64,000 nt of DNA from Tridacna crocea (GCA_943736015.1 OX031064.1:38925361-38989360); one strand, 5' to 3'. Shown: positions 42,926 through 54,480, numbered from the stretch's first letter. Made by a program: numbers and translations. Notes: generated by a model from the sequence alone, not told the origin.

Positions 42926-43132
42926 GAGCATGGGGAGATAATGCATCAAATGTAGGTGCAGAACTGAGTTGTGACGAGTGATAATCATAATGATATTTGG
43001 CGAAAACAAAGCTGTATTGGTCCATATTTATACAACTAAATCTCGAGACTTTAGGACAAACAAAGAATTACTCTTTAACAGTATTTCTCTTTACCTCAGT
43101 GTTGGCACTCGTATTGGTGTATTCATCCAGCA

Positions 43133-43204
43133 CATCGTCGGTTTACTTCGAAAACCTCGTTTTTAAGCTGTAGTTACGAGGTTTTTGAAATGAACCGACG
43201 ACAT
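43133..43204. repeat. Family E hairpin, copy 3
   Basis: CATCGTCGGTTTACTTCGAA and the complementary AACCGACGA, with the central CAGCTTGTTA lost from one arm. Confidence 0.8.
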
Positions 43205-43534
43205 GTTGATCATCCACAATTCATAATATGGGTGTTCTACATAGGTCTTCTGCAGCAAAACCTGTTTTGGATTTTTGAAATTTGAGAAGGTAAAGGTTAA
43301 AAAAGTAGTGTGCTCCACATAGGCCTAATGTGCATGTTGCAGTCACCGGTGTGTACACTAGTCACCGATGCTACTTCTTATGACCAGAGATCGCTCAAAC
43401 TTTCTTTCCAATGAAACAAAGCAGTCAAACAGATCTGCACCTATTGTCCTGAGCCAAAATTGTAGACAGTAAGTCTTTTATATTTCGATGGCAATGGTTC
43501 TGACGAAGCTACATCAGTCTTTTTATACAATATA

Positions 43535-43745
43535 TGTGACCCGTCACGCAAAAAGGGTCGCAGTCTGACCAGGGTTGACACTTTTCGATTTTATGATATT
43601 TTCTGTATGAAAAGTGGTCATTCTACTTTGTTATACAATTATTTCTGAACTATCAACTTAAAGCGGCCTGCACTGTCGATGATCTGTTTTCATCTAATTG
43701 ATGCAAGGAATTCCCAGATGGTCCCTTTTTACATGACGGGTCACA
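43535..43745. mobile_element. MITE family L, copy 2, complete (211 bp)
   Basis: Ends TGTGACCCGTCA and ...ATGACGGGTCACA are inverted and flanked by TATA on both sides, compatible with a TA-type (Tc1/mariner-like) target. Confidence 0.8.
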
Positions 43746-43770
43746 TATACATCCAAAATGCTTCCACATC

Positions 43771-43886
43771 GTTACTCATCACCAAATGACAAAAATTTCA
43801 GACGTGTCAAAACTTAAAACATTTCAAGACGAAACATTCATTGTGTCTAATGGGACGTGTCTCTGAAAAGGTAGCAAAACCAAATT
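43771..43886 (-). repeat. Family A MITE fragment
   Basis: ACTCATCACCAAATGACAAA and the GACG...GTGTCT flank remain; sequence to the right is a SINE-like insertion. Confidence 0.55.
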
Positions 43887-43894
43887 CCACCATT

Positions 43895-44040
43895 CCCTAG
43901 GCTAGGGTTCTGAAGTGTCTATGTACCAGCCCAAAGACACTCCCATGGAAATCCCGCTGCTTTAAGCTAGGCTCGAGTCCGAGAACCTCCAGAAAACGTG
44001 TCCTACGCTTTACTACTGAGCCACTCACGAGCCCTACAAG
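43895..44040 (-). repeat. tRNA-like SINE head
   Basis: The minus strand reads GGGCTCGTGAGTGGCTCAGT followed by AGTAAAGCG (A box) and a B-box-like GGACTCGAGCC. Flanking duplication not identified. Confidence 0.55.
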
Positions 44041-44083
44041 ATAAAAGTGTGTGGACCACAGTAAACCATAGTTTACGTATCGT

Positions 44084-44302
44084 TTAACCCATTACCACAC
44101 AATCCCTACTTTTGACGAACCTGAGAAAGAAGCTTTTAGAAAACATTGTGGGAAAAGGAGAAAATGCTGGTTTTGCTCCTTTTCCCACAATGTTTTCTAT
44201 CCTTTACAAAACATATTTCAATAGTTACTTTTATTTTGTCGTCTGGAAATGCTTTCAATTTGGACAAGCCTATTTCAATATTGTCATTTGGTGATGAGTT
44301 AA
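44084..44302 (+). mobile_element. Family A hairpin MITE, core shortened
   Basis: TTAA at 44084 and 44299. The palindrome lost most of ACCAGCATTTTC on one arm. Confidence 0.85.
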
Positions 44303-44718
44303 ATGACAATGCTAGCAACAATTTGCTTTCCTTCTATCCAAGAAGAACTTGTGTTGCGGGTCAGATCACTCTTTCTTGTATACTTATAAATCTGACGCTA
44401 CTTTGCCAAAACTAACAATGAGTAATTAAGAGTGAGATTTACAAATTATCGCCAAAAATCTTGGTAGACCCAAACAAGGAGATCGGGCTAAGGAATGGCA
44501 AAGAGAATATACTACAGCCTGCACTCAAACCAGGAAAACGAAGTCAAACCACCATAATTGGACTGACTGAACAGCGTTGCGACTGTGATTAATTCAGTGG
44601 GAAATAAGTCACTTGGTAAGAGTTGAAATCTGTTGTGTCCCAGGTCCTTGAAAGTCATTAATACCCCAAGTTAAATCCTGTCCTGCTCTCCGATTAAAAT
44701 GGTTATAAAAATCACTCA

Positions 44719-44946
44719 TTAACCCTTTCCCAAACGGCAAATTTTGGACGACACCAAATTGAAAGCATTTTGCAGATAACAAATAAACAGTTGCTAAAAA
44801 GATGATTTTTCTATGTGATAGGGTAGAAAACATGGTGGGAAAAGGAGAAAATGCTGGTTACAAGCATTTTCTCTTCTTCCCATAATGTTTTCAAAAGGCT
44901 CCTATTCCTGACCCGTAAAAACCAGGGATTGTTTGGGAAACGGTTA
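44719..44946 (-). mobile_element. Family A hairpin MITE, complete
   Basis: TTAA at 44719 and 44943; same subtype as 32778. Confidence 0.85.
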
Positions 44947-44959
44947 AACCCTTACCGTA

Positions 44960-45130
44960 CAACATTTTTAACTTATCTGCACCAGGGATTGTATATATAA
45001 CAGATCCCTGTCCATATTGAACGCATTTGCAGACGACAGTAAAATGTGGCTTTTATTAAATTCCAGCATTTGCTTCCTTTTCAGTATAGTGTTTTCGTAG
45101 AGATCAAAACCATGTTTGTTGTGTGGTGAG
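44960..45130. repeat. Family A MITE remnant
   Basis: AACGCATTTGCAGACGACAG and CCAGCATTTGCTTCCTTTTC remain of a decayed reverse copy abutting the previous one. Confidence 0.5.
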
Positions 45131-45135
45131 ATTTT

Positions 45136-45591
45136 TTAACCTTTCTCCAAACAATCCCTGGTTTTTAATCCATTACCACACAATCCCTACTTTTGACGAC
45201 CCTGAGAAAGCAGCCTTTAGAAAACGTGGGAAAAGGAGAAAATGCTGGTTACCAGCATTTTCTCCTTCTCCTACTATGTTTTCTATCCGCCTTCACTATA
45301 CAATTTTCAAATTTTCAGTCACTTATATTTTGTCGTCTGCATATGCTTTCTATTTGGACAAACCAAAAAAATTGTCGTTTGGTAATTGGTTAAGGCCCTG
45401 GGATTGAAGCCTTTTGAAAACATTGTGGGAAAAGGAGAAAATTATGGTAATCAGCATTTTCACCTTTTCACACAATGTTTTCTACCCTACAGAAAACAAA
45501 TTTCAATTTTTTAGTTACGCTTAAACTTCCGTCTGCAAGTTCTTTCATTTTGGACCAGACTAGATTTTTTTTGTTTGGTAAAGAGTTTTAA
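45136..45591 (+). mobile_element. Family A hairpin MITE split by another family A copy
   Basis: Left part 45136-45168 (TTAACCTTTCTCCAAAC...CCCTGG), right part 45390-45591 (GGCCCTGGGATTGAAGCC, core, ...GTTTGGTAAAGAG, TTAA at 45588). The copy between is complete. Confidence 0.8.
45165..45393 (+). mobile_element. Family A hairpin MITE nested in another
   Basis: TTAA at 45165 and 45390, ends TCCATTACCACAC and GTTTGGTAATTGG, palindrome near 45250. Sits at a TTAA inside the older copy. Confidence 0.85.
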
Positions 45592-45669
45592 AAATTAAAA
45601 CCCTACACAAGGTTTACGGGGACTATGAGATGTGGTTGAAGATCAGACTGCTTCTGCGAAAACCGCTAT

Positions 45670-48282
45670 GTGAAAACTACTCATATCTTTATTATCAAAA
45701 TCATTTTTATCAGTGCCTACTTTGTGCGAAAGAGTAAAAAGCGAGTTAGTGAGGATGATGCAACTGACCATATAGTATTAGAAGAAATAAAACACCTTTT
45801 GACGACTAAAAAGATCCAAAATGTCAATTTTGATCTTATGATACATATGGGCGATTTTAATTTTAAAGACATCGATTGGGAACTTCAAGTGAGTACATCG
45901 AATTTAAATCAACTATCAGTGAAATTCCTAGAAATAATAGAGGACTCGTATCTAATTCAACACATTACAGAGCCAACCAGACTCAGAGACGGCAACGTAC
46001 CGAGTACCTTAGACCTAATATTTACAAATGAAGTTGAACTTGTGGAGGACATAACCCACAATGCACCGTTAGGCAAAAGTGACCACGAAACTATCGAATT
46101 TGAGTTAATCACAGTTGGAAACCTACAAACAAAAGAAATTAAGCCAAAACTACATTACAATAAAGGTGATTACGTTACAATTCGGGAAAAACTTGACTTA
46201 GTCAATTGGGAAGTAGAACTCAACCATGAGAATGTTGAAGAGGTATGGTTGAAGTTTGCCGAACTACTCAATAAAATAACTAGGGAAAACATACCGGTGT
46301 GCAACTTCAAACCTAAGCTGTTCAACACTCCATGGATGAAAGCCGATGTCCTGGAGGCAGTAAAAACCAAGCGAAGCAAATGGAAAAAATACAAATATTG
46401 TAAGAATGACCTCAACAGAGAAATCTATGCAAAAAATATTGCCTCAACAAAAGTTAAAGAAGCCAAAAATAATTATGAAAAAAAATTGGTCGAAGGGATG
46501 AAATCAAATTCAAAAAAGTTTTGGCAATATGTTCGTACAAAGACAAAGATAAAGGATTCTATACCATGTATAAGAAGTGAGACTGGAGAAATTATTACAG
46601 AAAACGCAGCTAAAGCTGAACTCTTCAACAATTATTTCAAAAGTGTATTTACTATTGAAGATATTTCAAACCTCCCTAATTTTGAAAAAGGGACACAAGA
46701 AACTTTAAGTACTGTTCCTTTCAGTGGAAGTGTCATCTCCAAATACCTAGCCAGCCTTAAAGAATCAACTTCTTCTGGACCAGATGGAATACATTCAAAA
46801 TTACTTAGAGAATGTTCAAAATCTTTGGCAAAACCTCTAAAAATTCTGTTCACAAAATCATTGGAAAAAAGTAAAATACCAACAAGTTGGAAGAGAGCAA
46901 ATGTAACACCGATACACAAAAAAGGTTCTAAACAAGAAGTAACAAACTATCGACCAATTAGTCTCACCTCAGTCATAAGTAAAGTCATGGAAAGAATAAT
47001 CAGAGATAAAATAATCACATTTATGGAGACAAACAACTTATTTTCAATTGACCAACATGGCTTCAGACGAGGAAAATCTTGTACTACCCAACTAATTGAG
47101 GTAATGGACGACTGGACAGAACTGCTTGATAACAATAAAAATATTGACGTCATATATCTTGATTTCCAAAAGGCCTTTGACACAGTCCCTCATGAACGTT
47201 TATTTTTAAAACTACAAGGATATGGAATTCAGAATAGTCTTCTAGAATGGATTAAAGAGTTTTTGACAGACAGGAAACAAAGGGTGGTATTAAATGGATC
47301 ACAATCAACTTTTGCAAGAATTACAAGTGGAATCCCTCAAGGAAGTTTCCTTGGACCTACCCTCTTCAACATTTTCATCAACGATTTGCCAGAATGCACA
47401 GTCAATGTTACAAAATTATTTGCGGACGACGCAAAAATATACTCTGCTGTAAATACTGAGAAAGAGCGAAAAAGTCTGCAAAAAGATTTAGATAACCTTC
47501 AAGATTGGTCTCATACTTGGCTATTGAAATTCAACCAAGAAAAGTGTAAACATCTCCACATTGGCAAAGATAGTTCAATTATAAACAATTATCAGTTATT
47601 CGGGAAGGACGTCATCAAAGATACTACAGAAAAAGACTTAGGCATCCACATCGACAACAAATTATCCTTCAAAGAACACATTAATTTAAAAGCTAAAAAA
47701 GCAAAAAAAATCCTTGGTTTGATTAAAAGATCATTTAACTATATTGACGAACCTATGTTCCTTATCCTATACAAAAGTTTGATTCGTCCCCAACTCGAAT
47801 ATGGTTCAAATGTGTGGTCTGTTATTTACAAAAAAGAAGAAGCCAAGCTAGAGAATGCACAAAGGAGGGCAACAAAGATCTTAAAATGTTTGAAAGATAA
47901 AGATTACAATCAAAGATTAAAACATTTAAGTTTACCATCCCTTGAATACAGAAGACAAAGATCTGACCTCATCCAGGTGTACAAAATAATGAAAAACATT
48001 GACAGAGTAGACAAAAATAAATTATTTCCATCCAGTCGTATACAAAATACCACCAGAGGACATGATTTCAAGACTTACAAAAAAACTTGCAGAACCAACT
48101 TGCGTAAATCCAGTTTTTCACAGAGGATTGTCAATGCATGGAATAAGCTGCCCAGGGATATTGTAAATAGTGATAAGGTAAATAGTTTTAAAAATTCCTT
48201 GAACAAATTCTGGAAAAATAACCCGATAAAGTTTTCACCTGAATGCTATAGGCCGGAAGCGGGTAAATACTTGTCCAAATAA
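45670..48282 (+). CDS. LINE ORF2: partial endonuclease and reverse transcriptase, 5' truncated
   Basis: Open for 870 codons from a non-ATG codon; the true N-terminus is missing. It starts inside the apurinic-like endonuclease (GDFNFKDIDWE, TLDLIFTNE, then KSDHE). The reverse transcriptase follows with TPIHKKG, NYRPISL, QHGFRRG, LDFQKAFDTVPH, SGIPQGSFLGP and the catalytic LFADD near 47420. The C-terminal part has LIRPQLEYGSNVW and NAWNKLPRDIV. This is a CR1/Jockey-group layout. No stops in 2.6 kb, so the insertion is young although 5' truncated and probably immobile. Confidence 0.9.
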   Translation: MKTTHIFIIKIIFISAYFVRKSKKRVSEDDATDHIVLEEIKHLLTTKKIQNVNFDLMIHMGDFNFKDIDWELQVSTSNLNQLSVKFLEIIEDSYLIQHITEPTRLRDGNVPSTLDLIFTNEVELVEDITHNAPLGKSDHETIEFELITVGNLQTKEIKPKLHYNKGDYVTIREKLDLVNWEVELNHENVEEVWLKFAELLNKITRENIPVCNFKPKLFNTPWMKADVLEAVKTKRSKWKKYKYCKNDLNREIYAKNIASTKVKEAKNNYEKKLVEGMKSNSKKFWQYVRTKTKIKDSIPCIRSETGEIITENAAKAELFNNYFKSVFTIEDISNLPNFEKGTQETLSTVPFSGSVISKYLASLKESTSSGPDGIHSKLLRECSKSLAKPLKILFTKSLEKSKIPTSWKRANVTPIHKKGSKQEVTNYRPISLTSVISKVMERIIRDKIITFMETNNLFSIDQHGFRRGKSCTTQLIEVMDDWTELLDNNKNIDVIYLDFQKAFDTVPHERLFLKLQGYGIQNSLLEWIKEFLTDRKQRVVLNGSQSTFARITSGIPQGSFLGPTLFNIFINDLPECTVNVTKLFADDAKIYSAVNTEKERKSLQKDLDNLQDWSHTWLLKFNQEKCKHLHIGKDSSIINNYQLFGKDVIKDTTEKDLGIHIDNKLSFKEHINLKAKKAKKILGLIKRSFNYIDEPMFLILYKSLIRPQLEYGSNVWSVIYKKEEAKLENAQRRATKILKCLKDKDYNQRLKHLSLPSLEYRRQRSDLIQVYKIMKNIDRVDKNKLFPSSRIQNTTRGHDFKTYKKTCRTNLRKSSFSQRIVNAWNKLPRDIVNSDKVNSFKNSLNKFWKNNPIKFSPECYRPEAGKYLSK

Positions 48283-48360
48283 AGAAGAAAAGGACCATAG
48301 AGGCACTAGCCTATGAAGGTTTCTATCCAGAAGAAGAAGAAGAAGAAGAAGATGATATAA
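48283..48360 (+). repeat. LINE 3' tail with (GAA)n
   Basis: After the stop come AGGACCATAGAGGCACTAGC and about seven AGA/GAA units, a simple-repeat tail as seen in several LINE clades. From 48361 to 49037 nothing is recognised apart from a small TTTTACACAAGAG inverted pair (48527 and 48577). Confidence 0.75.
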
Positions 48361-49120
48361 CAATACTCATGGAGCGAAATGTAATCGGACGGACAATATA
48401 AGGAGCGAGCTGAGAAATCGCGAAAATGATATTTTTTCACCCAATCAAAGCACGCCAATTTATTAACTGCGATTAATAACAAAATGGTGCTCGAAAGTAC
48501 TATAGTTTGGTGAGTTACTCTTAAATTTTACACAAGAGCGTCTTATTGACCACTCTAAAAGGTTTTCATACTTCTCTTGTGTAAAATATGGACTTAAGTT
48601 ATATCTTAAGTTGATCATAACAATTTTCTTACTTATATATGTCAAAAATAGTCGCGAAGAACCAAATAAAAAATGTGACAAAGCAGAAATAACATGATCA
48701 AGCGGTGGGTGGAGTAACGTTTCCTTTCCCCAATATTCGTGATATTTCAAGTTACATTGATATATCTTATATATGCAAAGGGTTCGACTGTGCTCATCCC
48801 CCCAAAAAAAACCTTACTACGCTTTTCAGTTTTCGTGACAATTATGATTTTATTCATACAGGGTGATTTTGTTGTCCAGGGATCCACTGCATACAATCTC
48901 ACATGTAGCTAACCCTGGTCACAACCCCTTAGCTATACTGCATTGAGAACATACGACCCCCACTGGAAATAGACCACTTTAATTTCCATTAAAATAAGAG
49001 TCCACTAGCAAAGAATATACATGCCATACTGATATATCACAGGAATTTGACATTCTATAACCAAAATAAATGATAAAATATGAACAAAACAATCTCCCCG
49101 ATATAAACACAAGGAATGCA

Positions 49121-49404
49121 ACGTCTCGATTCCTGGCGCTAGCACCTGACAGCCTTTCCCAACCAAATTCACTCACGAAATAAACATTGATCATAATCTC
49201 CTTTAGCCTAGCGATAGACAACACAATAATGTACCTGCGATATTCGGCGATACCTCAGTAGACACCTTTCAACAGTAGATATCTGTCATGTTTTACAACT
49301 TTATCAGAAAATTTTGATTTGTCTGGGACACCATTCGCTGTATTTCGTGGGTGATTTTGGTTGGGAAAGGCTGTCGGGTGCTAGCGCCAGCAATCGAGAC
49401 ATTG
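49121..49404. mobile_element. Nested MITE, 284 bp
   Basis: Inverted ends GTCTCGATTCCTGGCGCTAG and CTAGCGCCAGCAATCGAGAC extend about 55 bp; TGCA flanks it at 49117 and 49405. The right TIR of the host element (52950-53071) shows the uninterrupted sequence. Confidence 0.8.
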
Positions 49405-49804
49405 TGCACAGTCAAAACCAAAAATTTGACCCATTTACGCAAAACCAGTGTCGCCAGTATTGTCGACGATCTTAAACTGCCACAAATGCATTTAGTGAAC
49501 TATATATGTGAAAATAATATTCAAAAGAATACTTTTAATCAATTATTGACAAAGAAGATAATCTATTTGCCAAAAAAATAAAGAAATTTCGAGGTCAAAA
49601 TGCCGCTAGTAGCGAATTTTCGCATGTCTCCACAACAAATTGACATTTTATAGCTGTGAAATTTTAAATATGAAACTTTAAACGAATACAGTTATTTTAC
49701 TAAGGTAAAGAAATGGTAGCTATCAACTAACTAAGAACATTTTTTTGTTCCTGATTTGCTTATTTTTTCCTTCCGGCAGATTTTTTCGATGTCGCCAAAA
49801 TAGA

Positions 49805-50215
49805 CCTCACCTACCGTAACGATTTTTACGACCTCTGCAAACTGTGTTAATACATGTGTAGAGCTGTAGAAAATGCGCTATTTTCTTCATAAAACATGAA
49901 ATTCCTTTGATATATACAGAAAAATGTGAATCAGCGCGAAGAACGTGTGAACATCGCTGCATGAAGTCACACCACGTTTTGTCGCGATTTAAAACCTCAC
50001 CTCCGTAACTAGAAAATGTCCTATTCATTGTGATTACATTTGTTTTCTATATCAAGTCACCATATCTCCATGTCGTATTTCCCCCATTTTTGCATTTATT
50101 CAATTTTTATTTCGTTTCATTCGGGCACAATAGGTTGAAATTCGTTTTTTATTCTCACCTCCGTAACTTCTCCCCTCCGTAACGAAGTAAAATTTTGAGC
50201 AATACCCCTGTAACT
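49805..50215 (+). repeat. CTCACCTCCGTAAC cluster, plus orientation
   Basis: Copies at 49805 (one extra base), 49995, 50154 and 50170 (CTCCCCTCCGTAAC), plus a weak ACCCCTGTAAC at 50204. Confidence 0.85.
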
Positions 50216-50501
50216 AGTGCGAATATAACAACAAATTGCTTCTTAGAAAACACTGTTACATCATGTGCGATGTATATGACGTTAACTACGACCTTACTGA
50301 CGAAAAAAGTTTAGATTTACAAGAAAGAAGAATTGATAAAAACAAGGTTAAGTCTTGAAATTTGTTCTTTTTGATCCCACAGTATGAAAATTTATTTATT
50401 TTTTTGCAAAGACACAATCTACCACGGTAGAAATATAGCTTAAAAGTGAACAAGAATAGATTTTAAGGTCCTGCAATAAAATACCCTCGACCCTTTCTAC
50501 T

Positions 50502-50887
50502 GTTACGGAGGTGATAATTTATATTATAAACACAATCTTTTATGTTACGTTAACAAAATGATGTCCAGGTTAAAAGAGGGCATGGTAAAATTAATTCATT
50601 TCAACATGTCTACATCTATATTTCTTCTGTACACAGAAAAAAACATTGTATGATGTATCTTTTTTCCATGAATCCGTTATGGAGGTGAGAAAACGGTAAA
50701 CAAGTGGTTGAAACTGCATAGCATGAATAAATTCATATAGAATTACACTTTCATGTTGTGATTTTTTATAAAAGTCATAGAATGTGTTGGAACGTTGTAA
50801 AGTTTAACAGTTTTATCGATTTATACAAGTTTAATTGTTCATCAAAAAAACTGTTACGGTGGTGAGAAAATATATTACGGATGGGAG
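50502..50887 (-). repeat. CTCACCTCCGTAAC cluster, minus orientation
   Basis: GTTACGGAGGTGAT at 50502, GTTATGGAGGTGAG at 50676, GTTACGGTGGTGAG at 50853 and ATTACGGATGGGAG at 50874. Most of the intervening DNA is AT-rich and otherwise featureless. Confidence 0.85.
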
Positions 50888-51460
50888 AATGGAATATTGA
50901 TGGCTGCTATGTAGAGAGGGGTTATGATATACTCATTTACAAGATATAATGGTTAATTATATGCATTTGTGGTTCATTTCATTCCAAAAGAAAGTACAAT
51001 TACGCTATCAGTTAGAAAAAAAAAATACATGTATAACAAATAAACAATGTATGAATTCTTAACCAAATACCGAGTTTCAAATTGAGAGACAATGATCAAA
51101 AGAAAATGCTCTTGAAGAAAAGGCTGAAATGTGTGACTTGCAGGCGATTTGATGTTATTTTAGTTATTAGATTTCCATTGCAGTATAATAACATAACGGT
51201 TTACAAGTTTAAAAAAAAAAAACAGTTTCTGTTTATTTGAGTTTAAGTTCTGAAAGACACAACAGTCGAAAGTTTATCACTTTCATAACAGAAAAATCAT
51301 TGGTTAACTAGAGATTGCTCTCATAGTGATTTCACATTGCGCTAGTTTACTTTTTACCCTTTCTCTACAAATGAGTAACTTTTTACTTTTTAATGGCTAC
51401 ACATACAGTTCAGCTGCACAATGGAGGGACAGTTCAGTTCTAATCCAAATTAAAGAAATG

Positions 51461-51519
51461 TACAGTGCAGATCAGAGATCAGACTACACATTCTGTGCAA
51501 TCTTATCTTGATCTACACG
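51461..51519. repeat. Family D hairpin
   Basis: TACAGTGCAGATCAGAGATC and its imperfect partner TCTTATCTTGATCTACA. Confidence 0.7.
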
Positions 51520-51806
51520 ATAAACGAAAGCTTCTTGTATTGTCAACTGTGATTAAAGAGTCAACATACTACAAAGACTGCATTTAGCATTACACACATT
51601 GATATGGAGTAAATACATATAAATATTTAGTGAAATAATCAAATGTGCATGTTTCACTATTAACAGATTGTAGTATAGATCTGTATGTCATTTTGAAAAT
51701 GCAAAAGTTTGAAGTGTTACTTATATGTTTTTCCATTTATTCATCGCTGTCTTGAAGCACACTGATGGCAAGATGCCTCATAATAAGCACTTTTTAACTG
51801 TGTTTA

Positions 51807-52016
51807 GGGTCCGTGTTCACCAAATATTCTTAAGAACTAATTCTCAAAGACTTCATGTGTGCATTTGAAAGTGACAGAAGATCTACTTCTAATCGGCTAC
51901 GGCATTTGGTTCAGCCAATCAGAAGATGAGTTGTGTGACTTTCAATTGTATAAAATTCTGGGGAATACTAGTAAAATTAATAATATTTTCAAGAGTAGTT
52001 GGTGAATACGGACCCT
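51807..52016. mobile_element. hAT-like palindromic MITE (family N), copy 2
   Basis: Ends AGGGTCCGTGTTCACCAA and TTGGTGAATACGGACCCT are inverted; centre has GGTTCAGCCAATCAGAAG as in copy 1. Confidence 0.8.
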
Positions 52017-52032
52017 GATGTATCAAATTTAG

Positions 52033-52796
52033 CTCACCTCCGTAACGGACACATTATGAATATTTCAATCAGTAGAGAACTAACGATAACAAATTCTTTA
52101 CAACTAGATTTTCTTCCATGGTTCAAAGTATAGGCAAAGTTGATTCAGCATGGCTTCTTGTGATTTTTAGGACATACAAGTATAAAAACATATACTCATC
52201 GAACAAAAAGATGGTTCTCATTCTATTGATTTCTTTAAAGTTCAACTCTGATATTGACAGAAATACATGTACTTTGTTGTTGTTATTGTAGTTATTGTTT
52301 TACAGTTAATAATGCGTTTTAGGAATTACTTATGAATGAAAATGTTTAGGAAGATTTTTCAGGACAAGTATTGAGTTTATTATTTAAGTGTGATATTCGG
52401 CTCACCTCCGTAACGGAAACATGGCATTCATAATTAATAATTGACCTAAAACATAATGGCCAATTTACAAATAACTACTTTACTTTGAAATAATACATGT
52501 TCAAACTTTACAGTCAAAAGTCTCATATTCTTATCTGACATTGTTTTAATTACTGAGAGTAAACCAAATGTGTTTGTATAAATTTTCATTTGAAAAAGTT
52601 ATAACAATCTTTTGCAACGACTCTTTCCTTGCATAATTTAGAACTACGGAATAAGTTAGTATGGATTTTTTTTTTAATTTTATGATTGCTCTAAGTATAC
52701 AGAATAAAAAAGTTTATAGTGTTCAGTGATTGCGTTAAAACTTTGATATTTTTCCATTCTAAAATGCAATCAGTATTAAAAACTCACCTCCGTAAC
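52033..52796 (+). repeat. CTCACCTCCGTAAC cluster, right side, plus orientation
   Basis: Perfect copies at 52033, 52401 and 52783, about 370-380 bases apart. Confidence 0.9.
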
Positions 52797-53111
52797 AGGC
52801 TGAAACATCTCATTTTTTCATCTTCAATATTTTCAAAACCGTTGATATGTTGTGGTAGCAATTTTTTTCTGATATGAAGAATATTCCGAACATTGAAATT
52901 CAGTTAGTGTAATTGTGTTGGCTTGAGATGACTTTTTTCATATTTTCTCAATCAGAAATGGGTCAAATTTTTGGTTTTGACTGTGCATTCCTTGTGTTTA
53001 TATTATATATAGGGGAGATTTTTTTTCATATGTTATCATTTATTCTGGTTATTGAATGTCAAATTCCTGTGGTTATATGGACATGTTCAGTGAATTTGTG
53101 GTACAAGATAC

Positions 53112-54004
53112 ATACCGTAAAACGCTGTGTATACCACGCAGGCATGTATAACACGCAGGCCTTTTTCAGCATCAGATCCGAGGAAAAAAGGTTGTTCGCA
53201 TCAAAATTGACCAAAATATCGTAACATGTGAAGCTTAGGTAGCCGTCTTGAAAAATTGTAAATTGCGATACTTTATCAAAGGGAAATAACCATTTTTAAT
53301 CAAAGTGGAAATGGTAATGATTCGATGTGTACTCGGGGGGATTACAAAAACATGCCAGCTTATGACATGTTGCAAATTCACACATTGAACTGACAACCAT
53401 ATCGTAGTTAATCTCCTATTTTTTCACCTCGGTCGACAGATGTGACAAGTGTGAAATAAACATAGATCTATATGATGCAAATCACGGTTTTTGTAAAAAG
53501 TAGCGATAAATATAAAAAATATTTTTAAATCATTCATTTCTTTCTGAATCATTATTTTACTCTTTTATAAATGTTCAATTTTAGCTATTAACAAAGAATA
53601 AAAAAAAATATGAGACGAATCAGACGATAACAGTAAATCAATTTTTATCATTCCGGGGTATGTTCACCGTTGCCAAAATGGCTGATAGAATGGGGAAATT
53701 ACGAATCCTAATCGACAAATTAAGAATGTACAAGTACATTTTAACAAAATTGAAACATAATGTTTTTTTTTTTTAATCGGTGAAAATTGAAATGGGATGA
53801 TGACGAAAGTTAAGGCTGTGGCGAGAGAACTTTACTGTTTTGTACCTACGCCGCTCCCCCACCCACTTTGAACAGGTATACGACCGACTTTCAAGGAGGA
53901 GAAAAACATGGTTTTGCCTAATGTAGTGTATAACACGCAGTCCCCAGTTTGAAATTATTCAGAGCTGAAAAAAAGTGCGTGTTATACGCACCAAAACACG
54001 GTAT
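53112..54004. mobile_element. DNA element with ATACCGT ends, 893 bp
   Basis: Ends ATACCGTAAAACGCTGTGTA and the complement of GCGTGTTATACGCACCAAAA...CGGTAT are inverted, with GTGTATAACACGCA repeated inside each arm. The interior has no coding frame. The target duplication is unclear. Confidence 0.7.
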
Positions 54005-54045
54005 GTAAGGGAAAAGAAAATACTGGAACAGAAAAGATCTAAGCA

Positions 54046-54310
54046 CAGGAATTTGACATTCTATAACCAAAATTAATAATAAAATATGAAAAAAAATCTC
54101 CCCCAATACAATAAAAACACAAGGAATGCAACATCTCAATTGCAAGCCCCAGCACAAGACAGTCTTTCCCACCCCAAATCACCCACGAAACAAACATTGA
54201 TCATAATTTCCTTTAGCCTAGGGATAGACAACACAATGATGTACCTGCGACATTTGGCGATTCCTCAGTAGACACCTTTTAACCGGAGATATCCATCATG
54301 TTTTACATTT
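54046..54310. repeat. Second copy of the 49038 element's left end, truncated
   Basis: CACAGGAATTTGACATTCTA and the nested MITE sequence up to ATCATGTTTTACA match 49038-49300 in direct orientation, so the nested MITE was present before this copy was made. Confidence 0.8.
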
Positions 54311-54480
54311 TTTTTTTTTCGAGGAGGCATTTGCTGACGTCAAAGGAAGAGCCAGGAAGCGTAAATACGCTTTTACCCACATCTTTTCTAACAGCTCTAT
54401 GCGACAAAATTTCCAAGTAGCTCAGGCAGAGATTGTCATTTGTGTTACTTAAATTTAATTGCATTTCGCCGCAACACAGA

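Larger units (their letters stand above)
49038..53071. mobile_element. 4-kb terminal-inverted-repeat element with internal 14-mer array
   Basis: Left TIR starts CACAGGAATTTGACATTCTA, right TIR ends in its complement CAAATTCCTGTG; each is about 120 bp and ends inward at GACCCATTT. The left TIR is split by a nested MITE. The interior holds eleven CTCACCTCCGTAAC-like motifs in both orientations, a family D hairpin and a family N MITE, and no credible transposase. The class is unknown; a clear target duplication was not seen. Confidence 0.65.

Noticed and set aside
48463-48750. 95-residue minus-strand frame
   Set aside because: No recognisable domain, no splice or promoter context, includes a small inverted repeat.
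49351-49581. Frame ending in DDLKLPQMHLVNYICENN
   Set aside because: Starts inside the nested MITE arm and crosses TIR sequence; no family recognised.
49805-52796. CRISPR-like array from repeated 14-mers
   Set aside because: Eukaryotic context, both orientations, irregular 16-1150 bp spacing and repeats too short.
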